Assembly (NCBI RefSeq): GCF_001645105.1 | Contig: NZ_LKEG01000025.1 | Coordinates: 112,464-176,463 of the forward strand | Direction: 5' to 3' | DNA: 64,000 nucleotides | Origin: Pseudomonas marginalis | Lineage (GTDB): Bacteria; Pseudomonadota; Gammaproteobacteria; Pseudomonadales; Pseudomonadaceae | Part shown: positions 8,777-19,308 of the stretch, one piece after another | Numbering within the stretch: the stretch's first letter is position 1 | Layout: the number at the start of each line of letters is the position of its first letter | Position numbers and translations under genes: made by a program | The notes under the pieces: model-generated | Told to the model about the DNA's origin: nothing | What the model saw: the letters and a program-made list of their open reading frames with translations, nothing else | The model's database searches: none

Positions 8777-9913
8777 TCAGCGCCGGCCCGTGCGCGTACT
8801 CACATCCACCCACACCGCCAGCACCAGGATGCTGCCCTTCACGATCATCTGCCAGTAACTGTCCACATCCAGCATCGACATGCCGTTATCCAGGCTGGTG
8901 ATCACCAACGCCCCGAGCAACGCGCCATACACTGTGCCCGAGCCGCCGCGCATCGAGGTGCCACCGATAAAGCACGCCGCAATGGCATCCAGCTCGCCCA
9001 TGTTCCCCGCCGACGGTGATCCAGCCGCCAGCCGCGCGGTGTTGACCAAGCCGGCGAGGGCGCACATCACGCCCATGATGCCGAAGATCCACAGTTTCAC
9101 CGCCTGCACGTTGATGCCCGACAGGCGTGTGGCTTCCATGTTGCTGCCCACCGCGTACACGCGGCGGCCGAACACGGTCTGGCTGGTGACGTAGCTGAAC
9201 ACGCCGAGCAGCACCAGCAACAGCAGCACCGGTACCGGGATGCCGTCATAGCTGTTGAGGGTGGTGACGAACCCGGCCAGCACCGCGCCGATCACTGCCA
9301 CACGCACGCCATCGCGCACCCGCGAGTGAGCGGCCAAGCCATGCAGTGCGCGGTTGCGCCGTTGTTTCCAGGTCAGGAACAGGGTCAGGGCAAACAGCAA
9401 GACCCCGAGGCCGATACCGACCGAATACGGCAGATAACCCTGGCCCACATACACCAGTGACGGCGACACCGGCGCGATGGTGGTGCCGCCGGTAATCCCC
9501 AGCAGAATCCCGCGAAACGCCAACATGCCGCCCAGGCCGACAATAAACGACGGGATCCGCAGGTAAGCGGTCATGTAGCCGTTCGCCAGGCCGATCATCA
9601 AGCCGCACAGCGCCACCAGGCTCAGGTTGGCCAGCAGCGGGATGTGATACACCACATCCAGGATCGCCGCCAGGCCGCCCAATAATCCGAGCAATGACCC
9701 CACCGACAAATCGATTTCGCCGCTGATGATCACCAGCACCATGCCGCACGCCAGGATGCCGGTGATCGACATCTGCCGTAGCAGGTTGGACAGGTTGCGC
9801 GGCGTGAGAAATCCGCCCTCGGTCTGCCAACTGAAAAACAGCCAGATCACCGCCACGGCGATCACCAGGGCGAGCATTTTGTAGCGGGTAAACAGCTGTT
9901 TGAGCTGATTCAT
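8777..9913 (-). CDS. xylH: D-xylose ABC transporter permease XylH
   Basis: This 378-residue inner-membrane permease of the RbsC/XylH class has about ten hydrophobic segments, starting with LALVIAVAVIWLFFSW. It contains the conserved SGEIDLSVGSLLGLLGG motif and the EAA-like segment LSGINVQAVKLWIFGIMGVMCALAGL. It starts immediately after the xylG stop codon (TAGATG), so the two genes are translationally linked. With XylF and XylG it forms the high-affinity xylose importer. It is the last gene of the operon; a REPIN follows. Confidence 0.92.
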   Translation of the reverse strand: MNQLKQLFTRYKMLALVIAVAVIWLFFSWQTEGGFLTPRNLSNLLRQMSITGILACGMVLVIISGEIDLSVGSLLGLLGGLAAILDVVYHIPLLANLSLVALCGLMIGLANGYMTAYLRIPSFIVGLGGMLAFRGILLGITGGTTIAPVSPSLVYVGQGYLPYSVGIGLGVLLFALTLFLTWKQRRNRALHGLAAHSRVRDGVRVAVIGAVLAGFVTTLNSYDGIPVPVLLLLVLLGVFSYVTSQTVFGRRVYAVGSNMEATRLSGINVQAVKLWIFGIMGVMCALAGLVNTARLAAGSPSAGNMGELDAIAACFIGGTSMRGGSGTVYGALLGALVITSLDNGMSMLDVDSYWQMIVKGSILVLAVWVDVSTRTGRR

Positions 9914-11470
9914 CTACGCGGTCTTCCGGTCATTATTATTGTGTTGGCTGAGCGCCGCGGCGAGTACCTGTTCCTGGGTGAGCCCTTCGTTGATGAAGTC
10001 GCCACGCAGCTGGCCTTCGCCGATCACCAGCACGCGGTTGGAAACGCCGAGCACTTCGGCCAGCTCCGAGGAGACCATGATGATCGACACGCCTTCGGCC
10101 GCCAGGGCGCCCATCAGTTTGTAGATCTCATACTTGGCACCCACGTCCACCCCACGCGTGGGTTCATCGAGGATCAGCACCTTGGGCTTGGCCATCAGCA
10201 TTTTCGCCAGCACGGCCTTTTGCTGGTTGCCGCCGGACAGGCTGGTGATCGGCAGGAATGGACTGGCGGTCTTGAGGTGCATGCGCGTGATCTGCTGGTC
10301 GATGCTGCCCAGTTCGGCTTCGGCGTCGATGCGGGTCATATGTGCGTAAGTGTCGAGCACCGCCAGGGTGATGTTCTGGCCCACGCCCAAGTCGGGAATG
10401 ATGCCCTGGCGCTTGCGGTCTTCGGGCACCATGCACAGCCCGGCGCGGATCGATTTGAGCGGTGTGCGGGTGTCGATCACCTGGCCGTCCAGCCAGACTT
10501 CGGCGCTGTAGCGGCCGGGGTAGGCGCCGAACAGCGCCGACACCAGCTCCGTACGCCCGGCGCCCACCAGCCCGGCGATGCCGAGGATTTCCCCGCGCTT
10601 GAGCACAAAGGACACATCGTCCACGCGTTTGCGCTTGGGGTTGTCGACGTCATAGCAGGTGACGTGGCGCGCCTCGAAAATCACCTCGCCCACCGCATGG
10701 GGCGTGGTGGGGTAGAGGTTGCTCATTTCGCGGCCGACCATTTGGGTGATGATCTGCGCAATGTCCATGTCGGCCATGGCCGTGGTCGCAATGTGCTTGC
10801 CGTCGCGGATTACCGCAATGGTGTCGCACACGGCCGCCACTTCATCGAGCTTGTGGGAGATGTACACGCAGGCCACGCCCTTGGCCTTGAGGCCGCGGAT
10901 GATGTCCAGCAGCACGTCGATTTCCGAGCGGGTCAGCGCCGAGGAGGGCTCGTCGAGGATCAACAGGCGCGCCTGTTTATTCAGGGCCTTGGCGATTTCT
11001 ACCAATTGCTGGTAACCGCCGCCGTACTGCGACACCGGCAACGCCACGTTCATGTCCGGCACCTTGAGCTCGCGCATCAAGGCTTCGGCGCGGTGGAGCA
11101 TCGCCGGGTAGTTCATGCGCCCCCCCGGCAAGGTCAGTTCGTGGCCCATGAAGATGTTTTCGGCCACCGACAGGTCCGGCACCAGGGTCAGTTCCTGGTG
11201 GATGATGACGATGCCGGCCGCCTCGGTTTCGCTGATGGACTGGGCCTTCAGCGGTTGGCCGTCCCAAAGGATTTCGCCCTCCCAGGTGCCATACGGGTAG
11301 ACCGCCGACAGCACCTTCATCAAGGTGGATTTGCCGGCACCGTTCTCGCCGCACAGGCCGACGCATTCGCCCGGTCGTACCTTGATGTCGATGCCGTTGA
11401 GCGCGTTGACACCGCCAAAGCTTTTGACGATGCCGTTCATTTGCAGCAAGTAGTCGGCCATGGCGGTCAT
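9914..11470 (-). CDS. xylG: D-xylose ABC transporter ATP-binding protein XylG
   Basis: This 518-residue protein has two fused ABC ATPase domains, the usual form in carbohydrate-uptake-2 transporters. The first Walker A is GENGAGKST (about 41-49). The first half has a divergent signature region before [10 protein letters not shown], and the second half has the signature [13 protein letters not shown] before [15 protein letters not shown]. The start at 11470 overlaps the xylF stop as ATGA, indicating translational coupling; an in-frame ATG three codons later is an alternative. It energises xylose uptake with XylF and XylH. Confidence 0.93.
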   Translation of the reverse strand: MTAMADYLLQMNGIVKSFGGVNALNGIDIKVRPGECVGLCGENGAGKSTLMKVLSAVYPYGTWEGEILWDGQPLKAQSISETEAAGIVIIHQELTLVPDLSVAENIFMGHELTLPGGRMNYPAMLHRAEALMRELKVPDMNVALPVSQYGGGYQQLVEIAKALNKQARLLILDEPSSALTRSEIDVLLDIIRGLKAKGVACVYISHKLDEVAAVCDTIAVIRDGKHIATTAMADMDIAQIITQMVGREMSNLYPTTPHAVGEVIFEARHVTCYDVDNPKRKRVDDVSFVLKRGEILGIAGLVGAGRTELVSALFGAYPGRYSAEVWLDGQVIDTRTPLKSIRAGLCMVPEDRKRQGIIPDLGVGQNITLAVLDTYAHMTRIDAEAELGSIDQQITRMHLKTASPFLPITSLSGGNQQKAVLAKMLMAKPKVLILDEPTRGVDVGAKYEIYKLMGALAAEGVSIIMVSSELAEVLGVSNRVLVIGEGQLRGDFINEGLTQEQVLAAALSQHNNNDRKTA

Positions 11471-12468
11471 TGCCCGGCAAGCTGCTCTTTGGTGTAGAAC
11501 CCGTCCTTCTCCAACAGGTCGATATTGGCCTTGGTCAACGGCGTCGGCGTGAGCAGGATGGTATCGACCTTCTTGCTGCCGTTGTCGTATTGCGAGCTGT
11601 ATGTCGGCTTCTCGTTACGCGCCAGTTGCACCGAGAGCTTGGCCGCCTCCGAGGCGATCAGCTTGAGCGGCTTGTACACGGTCATGGTCTGGGTGCCATC
11701 GATCACGCGTTTGATCGCGGCGAGGTCGGCGTCCTGGCCGGAGATCGGCACCTTGCCCGCCAGCTTCTGTGCGGCCAGGGCCTGGATCGCGCCGCCGGCG
11801 GTGGCGTCATTGGAGGCGACGATGGCGTCGATCTTGTTGTTGTTCCGGGTCAGGGCGTTTTCGACGATGCTCAAGGCTTCGGTGGCGTTCCACTCCTTGA
11901 CCCACTGCTGGCCGACAATCTTGATATCACCCTTGTCGATGGCCGGTTGCAGCACCTTCATCTGGCCTTCGCGCAACACCTTGGCGTTGTTATCGGTGGG
12001 CGCGCCGCCGAGCAGGAAGTAGTTGCCCTTGGGCGCCGCTTGCAGCACGCCGTTGGCCTGCATCTCGCCGACTTTTTCGTTATCGAAGGAGATGTAGGCG
12101 TCAATATCGGCGTTGAGGATCAGGCGGTCATAGGACACCACCTTGATCCCGGCCTTTTTGGCTTCGGCGACGGCATTGGTGAGCACGGTGGCGTTGAACG
12201 GCACGATCACAATGACGTCGACCCCACGGGAAATCAGGTTTTCGATCTGGGAAATCTGCTTTTGCTCGTTGGCATCGGCGGATTGGACGAAGACCTTGGC
12301 GTCGAGTTTTTCCGCTGCGGCGACGAAGTAATCGCGGTCACGGGACCAACGCTCCAGGCGCAGGTCGTCGATGGAGAAACCGATCTTCGGGTGGGCGGGG
12401 TCAGCCATGACCGGCAGGGCGAGCAAGGCCAGGGCAGTGGCGAGCAGGGTACGTTTGAATGACTTCAT
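11467..12468 (-). CDS. xylF: D-xylose periplasmic binding protein XylF
   Basis: This 333-residue binding protein has a signal peptide cleaved near residue 22 (LALPVMA). The mature protein begins with the XylF-type [20 protein letters not shown], which carries ligand-contacting residues known in this family. Further family landmarks are [34 protein letters not shown] and [20 protein letters not shown]. It captures D-xylose in the periplasm for XylGH. The gene lies downstream of xylA with a 224-bp gap that contains a REPIN; xylF is preceded by its own leader. Regulation is expected through the divergent XylR. Confidence 0.94.
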   Translation of the reverse strand: MKSFKRTLLATALALLALPVMADPAHPKIGFSIDDLRLERWSRDRDYFVAAAEKLDAKVFVQSADANEQKQISQIENLISRGVDVIVIVPFNATVLTNAVAEAKKAGIKVVSYDRLILNADIDAYISFDNEKVGEMQANGVLQAAPKGNYFLLGGAPTDNNAKVLREGQMKVLQPAIDKGDIKIVGQQWVKEWNATEALSIVENALTRNNNKIDAIVASNDATAGGAIQALAAQKLAGKVPISGQDADLAAIKRVIDGTQTMTVYKPLKLIASEAAKLSVQLARNEKPTYSSQYDNGSKKVDTILLTPTPLTKANIDLLEKDGFYTKEQLAGQ

Positions 12469-12537
12469 GGTGGTGCGTCCTTTTATTGTTGTTGGAAGAC
12501 TCTAGACGAACACTGTACCTATGGTGAGTAGGCTTAC

Positions 12538-12672
12538 TGTGGTGAGCGGGCTTGCCCCGCGCTGGGCTGCGAAGCAGCCCCAAAACCAGGCACCTCAGCG
12601 TGTCAGGTAAAAACACCTCGCCTGTAGTGGGGGCGCTAAGCGCCCCAGCGCGGGGCAAGCCCGCTCACCACA
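12538..12672. repeat. REPIN between xylA and xylF
   Basis: GTGGTGAGCGGGCTTGCCCCGCGCTGGG at 12539 and its inverted copy at 12640-12672 flank a 50-bp spacer. A degenerate half copy (TATGGTGAGTAGGCTTAC) lies just before it. The element sits inside the xylose operon, where it could trim or stabilise the mRNA and so set different levels for xylA and xylFGH. Confidence 0.8.
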
Positions 12673-12692
12673 CGTGCCAGTGTTCACCCCTA

Positions 12693-14009
12693 TCAGGTGT
12701 AGATAAAGCGATTCACGACGCCTTCAAGCATCTCCTGACGACCACTCACCGCCTGCGGGTTCAGTTCATGGGCAAACGCATGCTCGGCCAGCGATGCCAG
12801 GCTGAACTCTCCGGCCAGCACTGCCTGGCCCAACGGTTGCTGCCACCCGGCATAACGCTGGTCCTTGAACTGCTGCAAGCGGTCGTTCTGCACCATCGCC
12901 GCAGCACGTTCCAGCGCCAGGGCCAGCACATCCATGGCCGCGACATGCCCGTGGAACAGGTCCACATCGTCCAGGCTCTGGCGGCGTACCTTGGAGTCGA
13001 AATTGTAGCCACCGTTCTTGAACCCGCCGGCCTTGAGGATTTCATAGGTGGCCAGGGTCATTTCCTCGACGCTGTTGGGGAACTGGTCGGTGTCCCAGCC
13101 GTTCTGCGGGTCGCCGCGGTTGGCGTCGATGCTGCCAAAGATGCCCAGGGACACGGCCGTGGCGATCTCGTGATGGAAACTGTGCCCGGCCAGGGTGGCG
13201 TGGTTGGCCTCGATGTTCACCTTGATCTCATGCTCCAGCCCGTACTCATGCAGGAAGCCGAACACCGTGGCGCTGTCGTAATCGTATTGGTGCTTGGTCG
13301 GTTCCTGTGGCTTGGGCTCGATCAGCAGGTCGCCCTTGAAGCCGATCTTATGCTTGTGCTCCACCACCATGCGCATGAAGCGCCCGAGTTGCTCGCGTTC
13401 GCGCTTGAGGTCGGTATTGAGCAGGGTTTCATAGCCTTCGCGGCCACCCCACAGCACATAGTTGGCGCCCTTGAGCCGCAGGGTGGCATTCATGGCGCTG
13501 AACACCTGGGCGGCGGCGTAGGCGAACACCTCCGGGTCCGGGTTACTCGCGGCGCCGGCGGCAAAGCGCGGGTTGCTGAAGCAGTTGGCGGTGCCCCAGA
13601 GCAGCTTGATCCCGGTCTGTTCCTGATGGCGCTCGAGGTGATCGACCATCTGCGCGAAGTGGTGGCGGTACTCCTTGAGCGAGCTGCCTTCAGGGGCGAC
13701 GTCTGTGTCGTGAAAGCTGTAGTAGTCGATGCCCAGTTTGGAGAAAAATTCGAACGCCGCGTCGGCCTTGCCGATGGCCAGTTCCATCGGGTCGCCGCTG
13801 CGCTGCCAGGGCCGCTTGAAGGTGCCTACACCGAACATATCCGCCCCCGGCCATACGAAGGTGTGCCAATAGCAGGCCGCCATGCGCAGGTGTTCGCGCA
13901 TGGGTTTGCCGAGGATGATCTTGTTGGCGTCGTAATGGCGAAAGGCGAGGGGGGCGTCGCTGCTGGGGCCTTCGAAGCGAACCTTCTCGACACCGGGGAA
14001 GTACGGCAT
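12693..14009 (-). CDS. xylA: Xylose isomerase
   Basis: This 438-residue protein converts D-xylose to D-xylulose in the cytoplasm. Family II xylose isomerase signatures are present: [13 protein letters not shown] with the catalytic histidine, [12 protein letters not shown], and [23 protein letters not shown] with metal-binding acids. The start at 14009 follows AAGGAAAACGCC. It is the first gene of xylAFGH and divergent from xylR. No xylulokinase gene is next to it, so phosphorylation of xylulose must rely on a kinase encoded elsewhere, as I recall for the related mannitol kinase in P. fluorescens. Confidence 0.95.
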   Translation of the reverse strand: MPYFPGVEKVRFEGPSSDAPLAFRHYDANKIILGKPMREHLRMAACYWHTFVWPGADMFGVGTFKRPWQRSGDPMELAIGKADAAFEFFSKLGIDYYSFHDTDVAPEGSSLKEYRHHFAQMVDHLERHQEQTGIKLLWGTANCFSNPRFAAGAASNPDPEVFAYAAAQVFSAMNATLRLKGANYVLWGGREGYETLLNTDLKREREQLGRFMRMVVEHKHKIGFKGDLLIEPKPQEPTKHQYDYDSATVFGFLHEYGLEHEIKVNIEANHATLAGHSFHHEIATAVSLGIFGSIDANRGDPQNGWDTDQFPNSVEEMTLATYEILKAGGFKNGGYNFDSKVRRQSLDDVDLFHGHVAAMDVLALALERAAAMVQNDRLQQFKDQRYAGWQQPLGQAVLAGEFSLASLAEHAFAHELNPQAVSGRQEMLEGVVNRFIYT

Positions 14010-14068
14010 GGCGTTTTCCTTATTGTTCTTGGCGGTGTCTCGATACTAGCAACGGCATCGGCCTTGCC

Positions 14069-14104
14069 GATTATGAAAATCACCAAAGGACAGTGCGATT
14101 TTGA
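14069..14104. promoter_or_regulatory. Candidate XylR direct repeats
   Basis: GATTATGA at 14069 and GATTTTGA at 14097 form direct repeats 28 bp apart in the 139-bp region between xylA and xylR. AraC-family activators usually bind such direct repeats upstream of the -35 region. The assignment is by position and pattern only. Confidence 0.35.
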
Positions 14105-14148
14105 GTGGCAGGGTCTAGTCTGTGGCGACTGGCCCCAGGACAACAACA

Positions 14149-15324
14149 ATGAAAACCCTACCGCCCGTGCACCGCATAGCCTTGCTCTTCAACGGCAGCA
14201 AAATCTACGACCGCGGCATCATCGCCGGCATCGGCAACTACCTGAGCAGCACCCGCGCGTCCTGGGACTTGTTCTTGGAAGAGGACTTTCTCTGTCGCCT
14301 CAAAGGCATCGAGCGCTGGCAGGGCGACGGCATCATCGCCGACTTCGACGACCCGCTGATCGGCGAGGCATTGTCCGGGAGCACGCTGCCGGTGGTGGCG
14401 GTGGGGGGCTCTTATGAGGATGCGCGCGCCTACCCCAAGGGCATTCCTTATGTGGCCACCGATAACCACGCCTTGATGAAGTTGGCCTACGAACATTTGA
14501 TCGAAGCGGGCCTGACGCGGTTTGCCTGTTTCAGCCTGCCCGAGGCCCAGGCCAATCGCTGGGCCCAGGAGCGCGAAAAAGCCTTTCGCCGTCTGCTGCA
14601 ACGCGATGGCCTGCACGTCGAGGTGTATCGCGGCCTGGGCACCAGCGCGCCGTTGTGGGACAGCGCGGTGGAACAACAGATCGCCTGGCTGCACAGCCTG
14701 CCCAAGCCCATCGGTATCATCGCCGTCACCGACGCCCGCGCCCGGCAGTTGCTGCAAGCCTGCCTCACCGCCGGCATCGCCGTGCCGGAGGAGGTGGCGT
14801 TGATCGGCATCGACAACGACCCGCTGACCCGCACCCTTACGCGGGTGCCGCTGAGTTCGGTGATCCAGGGCACGGAAACCATGGGCCGCACCGCCGCGGC
14901 GTTGCTGCACCAGATGCTGCACGGAAAACCCTGCGCCGGGACGCAGATCCTGGTGCCGCCGGATGCGATCAATGTGCAGGCCTCCAGCTTGCATCAACCC
15001 TTGGGCAATCCCTATGTGATGCAAGCGTTGCTGTTTATCCGGCAGTACGCCTGCCAGGGCATCAAGACCGCGCAGGTGGCGGCGTATGTGGGGGTGTCGC
15101 GTTCCTCCCTGGAAGCGCACTTTCGCAAGGTGCGCGGCTGCAGCGTGCATGACGAGATCCTGCGCTTCAAACTCGCCGCCGCCGCCAAGGGCCTGGCCGA
15201 CCCCGACCTGGCCATCGCCGACATTGCGTCGAGCTGCGGCTTCACCTCCGCGCAGTACTTGCATACGGTGTTTCGCCGTGAGTTCGGTTGTACGCCACGG
15301 GAGTACCAGCAGGGTGCGGCCTAG
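14149..15324 (+). CDS. xylR: XylR-type xylose operon regulator (AraC family)
   Basis: This 391-residue regulator has an N-terminal LacI/periplasmic-binding-like sensor domain (about residues 8-275, starting HRIALLFNGSKIYDRGIIAGI) and a C-terminal AraC-type double helix-turn-helix (about 285-390). That domain includes VAAYVGVSRSSLEAHFRKV and IADIASSCGFTSAQYLHTVFRREFG. This domain order is that of E. coli XylR, which binds xylose and activates xylAFGH. The ATG at 14149 is preferred because a CAGGA sequence precedes it and homologues start with MKxxPPVHRIALLFN. It is divergent from xylA. Confidence 0.92.
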   Translation: MKTLPPVHRIALLFNGSKIYDRGIIAGIGNYLSSTRASWDLFLEEDFLCRLKGIERWQGDGIIADFDDPLIGEALSGSTLPVVAVGGSYEDARAYPKGIPYVATDNHALMKLAYEHLIEAGLTRFACFSLPEAQANRWAQEREKAFRRLLQRDGLHVEVYRGLGTSAPLWDSAVEQQIAWLHSLPKPIGIIAVTDARARQLLQACLTAGIAVPEEVALIGIDNDPLTRTLTRVPLSSVIQGTETMGRTAAALLHQMLHGKPCAGTQILVPPDAINVQASSLHQPLGNPYVMQALLFIRQYACQGIKTAQVAAYVGVSRSSLEAHFRKVRGCSVHDEILRFKLAAAAKGLADPDLAIADIASSCGFTSAQYLHTVFRREFGCTPREYQQGAA

Positions 15325-15356
15325 GGCCGCGTATTCAGACTGAATGCGAGAGACAA

Positions 15357-15446
15357 AATGTGGGCTTGCCCGCGATCAAGGCGTGTCAGTCAGAACATCA
15401 TGTACTGAAACACCGCAATCGCGGGCAAGCCCGCTCCCACAGGGTT
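15357..15446. repeat. REPIN between xylR and oprB
   Basis: ATGTGGGCTTGCCCGCGATCAAGGCGTGTCAG and the inverted GCAATCGCGGGCAAGCCCGCTCCCACAG face each other across about 40 bp. The element separates the convergent xylR and oprB genes and may serve as a bidirectional transcript end. Confidence 0.75.
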
Positions 15447-15462
15447 TAACCGCGCTGGGCGC

Positions 15463-16728
15463 TTAGAACACTGCCTTGACCTGCAGGCCCACCACCAGCG
15501 CGTTGTCGATATCCGCACCGGAGAACGCTCCTGGCTCGATGATGTATTGCACATCCGGGCGCAGGTTCAGCCACGGCGTGGCCTGGTAGCCATAGCTGAG
15601 TTCGATCAATTGTTCGGCATTGTTCAGGTTGGGGTAATCGTTCCCGGCGTTGAAGGCGGCCAGTTCCTGCACGTCGCGACTGCGGGGGTTGGGTACGGCA
15701 CGCCCATACCCCAAGGCCAGGGTATCGCGTGGCCGTCCCTCAAACGGCTTGTAAAGCACCACGCCGGCGCCGTACCACTTGCTGAACGGCGAGGCCGCTT
15801 CGCTGGCTGCCGAGTATTGGCCGAAGGCATGCAGCACGCGGCCGGCAGATGAGTCGGACGCCCATACCGCCTGGTCGACCAGCAGGTAGTGACCACCGCG
15901 ACCGCTGACGGCCTTGTTGCTGCCAATGCGTTTCACGTCGGAGCTGTCGTAGTAATAGCCCAGTTTGTATTCACCCGGCAGGCTGCCCGCGTGTTTGTAC
16001 ACCAGCTCGATGGGCACTACGGTGCCAGTCGTGTGCTTGGGGCTCAGGTGCCAGGCGCGGCTGGAGTCGCCGTTACTGTCCGGGTCGACATTGAACGCGG
16101 CGACGCGCAGTTGCCAGGCAGGCGAGAAGTCGTATTTCACCCGTGCGCCCAGGCGTGCGTTGGGGTAGTTGGTCCAGCCGCTCCCGCCGGACATGTTCAG
16201 CGGGTGGCCGCAGAAGCCGGCATTCATGAAGTTGCACAGGATGCCGCTGTCCAGGCCGCCGAGGTCGTTGCCCATGGCCATGTAGCCGACCTTGAGGTTC
16301 AGCGCCGGGGTGAACAGCGTGCGCTCGTAGCTCAGCTCGGTGAGGCGCGTGTAGAGGCCGCCATAGTTTTCCTGGATCGGCAGGCGGTTGCCCACCAGGT
16401 CTTCGGAGGCGCTGTTGCCGCGACGGTCGTTGAGGGTGAGCTGGATGCGGTCATCATTGTTGAAGCCATAGAGCTTGCCCAGGTCGAACTGCACGCCGAG
16501 CTTGACGTTCTGCGAGTAGCGCGCCGAACGATGCTGGCCGCCGTGGGCGTTGTAGGCGGTTTCGCCGCTGTAGTCACCGGTGAAGCGCACGCCTTGCTCG
16601 TCGAGCTCACGGCGCAGGCCTCCCCAGTCGCCGGTCAGGGTGGTGTCATCCGCTTGCACAGGCAGGGCGGCACCCAGGGCCAGGCCGAGCAACAGGCGCC
16701 CAAGGGAAAGATGAGAAAAGGGGGTCAT
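15463..16728 (-). CDS. oprB: Carbohydrate-selective outer membrane porin OprB
   Basis: This 421-residue outer-membrane beta-barrel has a signal peptide cleaved near residue 26 (ALPVQA) and a mature start TLTGDWGGLRRELDEQGV that is typical of OprB. The chain ends with an aromatic residue (LQVKAVF), as expected for BAM-dependent insertion. OprB forms a channel for glucose and other sugars. It lies 55 bp downstream of gcd on the same strand, so the pair probably works as one unit for glucose entry and periplasmic oxidation. This matches the carbohydrate theme of the preceding xylose genes. Confidence 0.92.
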   Translation of the reverse strand: MTPFSHLSLGRLLLGLALGAALPVQADDTTLTGDWGGLRRELDEQGVRFTGDYSGETAYNAHGGQHRSARYSQNVKLGVQFDLGKLYGFNNDDRIQLTLNDRRGNSASEDLVGNRLPIQENYGGLYTRLTELSYERTLFTPALNLKVGYMAMGNDLGGLDSGILCNFMNAGFCGHPLNMSGGSGWTNYPNARLGARVKYDFSPAWQLRVAAFNVDPDSNGDSSRAWHLSPKHTTGTVVPIELVYKHAGSLPGEYKLGYYYDSSDVKRIGSNKAVSGRGGHYLLVDQAVWASDSSAGRVLHAFGQYSAASEAASPFSKWYGAGVVLYKPFEGRPRDTLALGYGRAVPNPRSRDVQELAAFNAGNDYPNLNNAEQLIELSYGYQATPWLNLRPDVQYIIEPGAFSGADIDNALVVGLQVKAVF

Positions 16729-16783
16729 GCGGGTTCTTCCGAAGCAGAAGGCGCGGTGCTGGGGGCACCGCGCCTGGAGAGGG

Positions 16784-19192
16784 TTATGGCAGGGCGTAGG
16801 CGATCACGTAGTCGCCACGGTCGGTGGACTGGCGTGCGCCACCGGCGGTGACCACGATGTACTGCTTGCCGGTTTTCGGCGACACGTAGGTCATCGGACC
16901 GCCTTGGCTGCCGACCGGCAGGCGGGCTTTCCAGATTTCATCGCCGTTGCCGCTGTTGAAGGCGCGCAGGTAGAAGTCCTGGGTGCCGGCGATGAAGATC
17001 AGGCCGCCCTGGGTGGAGAGGGTACCGCCGAGGGTCGGCAGGCCGATCTTGATCGGCAGGTGCATGCGGATCCCCAGCGGGCCGGTGTCTTCAACGGTGC
17101 CGACCGGCACTTGCCAGGCGACCTTTTGCGTCTTCATGTCGATCGCGGTGAGGGTGCCGAACGGCGGCGCCTGGCACGGGATGCCGGCCACCGACAGGAA
17201 GCGGTTTTTGTTCACCGCATACGGCGTGCCCTTGAGCGGTACGGCGCCCATGCCGGTGTTCAGTGCTTCGCCACCGGACGAGGCCTGGGCCTTGTTTTGC
17301 GACGGTATCATCTGGATCCACAGACCCAGGCGCATGTCGTTGACAAAAATGAAGCCGTGCACCGGGTCGGTGGAGATGCTGCCCCAGTTCATGCCGCCCA
17401 GCGAGCCCGGGAAGCTCAGGGATTTATCGGTGCCGGGCGCGGTGTACAGGCCGTCGTAGCGCATGCCCTTGAAGTCGATGCGACACAGCAACTGGTCAAA
17501 CGGCGTGGCGCCCCACATGTCCGACTCGGTGAGGGTCTGCGCGCCGATCTGTGGCATGCCGACCGACTTTGGCTGGGTGGGCGAGTAGGGCTCGTTAGGG
17601 ATATTGGCGGCCTTGACCGGGACTTCCTGTACGTCGGTCAGCGGCTTGCCGGTCGCGCGGTCGAGCACGTAGATCTGCCCGGCCTTGGTACCGATCACCA
17701 CTGCCGGCACGGCTTTGTCGCTGCCTGGCGGCGTGAAATCGATCAGGCTTGGCTGCATCGGCAGGTCGAAGTCCCACAGGTCATTGTGGACGGTCTGGTA
17801 CACCCACTTTTCCGTGCCGGTGGAGGCGTCCAGCGCCAGTACCGAGGCGCCGTATTTGTGGTTGAGCTGGGTGCGTTCCACGCCGTAGATGTCGGTGGAC
17901 GAGCTGCCCATCGGCAAGAACACGGTGTTCATCAGCGGGTCATAGGACATTGGCGCCCAGCTGTTCGGCGTGCTGCGCACATAAGTGCTGCCGTCGGCCG
18001 GGGCTTTTTTGTCTTCCGGGTTGCCCGGGTCGAAGGCCCAGCGCATCTGGCCGGTGATCACGTCGAAGCCACGGATCACGCCACCGGGCATATCGGTCTG
18101 GACGTTGTCGGCCACGCGGCCACCCACCACCACGGTGGTGCCGGCCATCAGCGGCGCCGAGGACAGTTGGTAGTAGCTGTCCGGCACGTTACCCAGGCCG
18201 GCCTTCAAATCCACTTGACCGTGGGTGCCGAAGTCTTCGCAGAACTTGCCGGTGTCAGCATCCACGGCGATCAGGCGTGCATCGATGGTGTTGGTCAGCA
18301 AGCGACGCTGGCACTGCGCACCGGCAGGCACGCTGGCGGCAATGATCGGCGAGCTGTTGGGCTGGGTCGGCTGGGCGATCGGCGCGCTGGCGTCGAAGTA
18401 AGCCATGCCCCGGCAACGCTGCCACACCGCCGATTTGGCGTTGACCTCGTTCTTCCACAGCTCTTTGCCGGTGTCGGCGTCGAGGGCGATCAGGTTGTTG
18501 TGCGGTGTGCAGATAAACACCTTGTTGCCGATCTGCAGGGGCGTGAGTTGGTCTTCGGCACCGTTGCCGTCGCTGATCGCCACGTCACCGGTGTGGTAGG
18601 TCCAGGCCACTTTGAGCTTATTGACCGTGTCACGGTTGATCTGGTCCAGCGCGGCGAAGCGGCTGCCGCCTTCGGTGTTGCCGTAGTGGGCCCAGTCTTT
18701 CTGGGCATCGGCCGGGGCTACGGGGGTGATGCCAGGGCCGGCACCGGTCGGGGCGACACTTGGGTGGGCAACGAACATATTGCCTGCTGCCACCGCCACG
18801 CCCACTGCCAGCACGGCGGCAACGCCATAGGCGCCCCGGGCAGGCTTGTTGACGAGCAGCGGATAAACCAGCGCCACCACCATACCGATGGCCGCAAACA
18901 TGAACACCCGCGAGAACAGCGGCCAGAACACCAGGCCCACGTCGGCCACGGCCCAGATCGCGGTGCCCAGCAGGAACGCCGCGAATAACCACGCGCCGGC
19001 CGGTTTGCGCAGGGCAATCAACAGGCCGGAAACGGCCATCACCGCACCGCCGACCAAGAAGTACCAAGAACCTCCCAGGCTGACCAGTTTAACGCCGCCG
19101 ACGGCAAGCGCGAGGCCGAGCAGGGCGATGATCACGCCTAGGCCCAGCAGGAGGAATCTAGAGGCGCCTAGGGCGCTCGATGCTCGTTTCAT
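16784..19192 (-). CDS. gcd: Membrane-bound PQQ-dependent glucose dehydrogenase
   Basis: This 802-residue quinoprotein oxidises glucose to gluconolactone in the periplasm and passes electrons to ubiquinone. The first ~150 residues contain five transmembrane helices (beginning FLLLGLGVIIALLGLALAVGG). The rest is the PQQ beta-propeller, with DWAHYGNTEGGSRFAALDQIN, WTYHTGDV and HNDLWDFDLPMQPSL motifs and a C-terminal YIVVTAGGARQSTDRGDYVIAYALP. The length equals the family norm. Direct oxidation of xylose and other aldoses is a known side activity, which may matter beside the xyl genes. The promoter lies in 19193-19308. Confidence 0.95.
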   Translation of the reverse strand: MKRASSALGASRFLLLGLGVIIALLGLALAVGGVKLVSLGGSWYFLVGGAVMAVSGLLIALRKPAGAWLFAAFLLGTAIWAVADVGLVFWPLFSRVFMFAAIGMVVALVYPLLVNKPARGAYGVAAVLAVGVAVAAGNMFVAHPSVAPTGAGPGITPVAPADAQKDWAHYGNTEGGSRFAALDQINRDTVNKLKVAWTYHTGDVAISDGNGAEDQLTPLQIGNKVFICTPHNNLIALDADTGKELWKNEVNAKSAVWQRCRGMAYFDASAPIAQPTQPNSSPIIAASVPAGAQCQRRLLTNTIDARLIAVDADTGKFCEDFGTHGQVDLKAGLGNVPDSYYQLSSAPLMAGTTVVVGGRVADNVQTDMPGGVIRGFDVITGQMRWAFDPGNPEDKKAPADGSTYVRSTPNSWAPMSYDPLMNTVFLPMGSSSTDIYGVERTQLNHKYGASVLALDASTGTEKWVYQTVHNDLWDFDLPMQPSLIDFTPPGSDKAVPAVVIGTKAGQIYVLDRATGKPLTDVQEVPVKAANIPNEPYSPTQPKSVGMPQIGAQTLTESDMWGATPFDQLLCRIDFKGMRYDGLYTAPGTDKSLSFPGSLGGMNWGSISTDPVHGFIFVNDMRLGLWIQMIPSQNKAQASSGGEALNTGMGAVPLKGTPYAVNKNRFLSVAGIPCQAPPFGTLTAIDMKTQKVAWQVPVGTVEDTGPLGIRMHLPIKIGLPTLGGTLSTQGGLIFIAGTQDFYLRAFNSGNGDEIWKARLPVGSQGGPMTYVSPKTGKQYIVVTAGGARQSTDRGDYVIAYALP

Positions 19193-19308
19193 ATCGACAG
19201 GACTCGAAGGTGAGAGGGCAAAGACGCGATTTTAGCAAGATAAGTAACCAGTTAGTACATTGTGCGGCGCAATAGACTTTTACCGATAGGGTGATGATAG
19301 CTGACAAC

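Noticed and set aside
9941..11497. 518-codon open frame antisense to xylG
   Set aside because: It mirrors the codons of xylG, has no family features and crosses into the end of xylF.
12552..14417. 621-codon open frame antisense to xylA
   Set aside because: It runs through a REPIN, the xylA antisense strand and the start of xylR in the wrong frame; no domain is recognisable.
16727..18988. 753-codon open frame antisense to gcd
   Set aside because: Composition is that of an antisense frame of a GC-rich gene, and gcd is certain.
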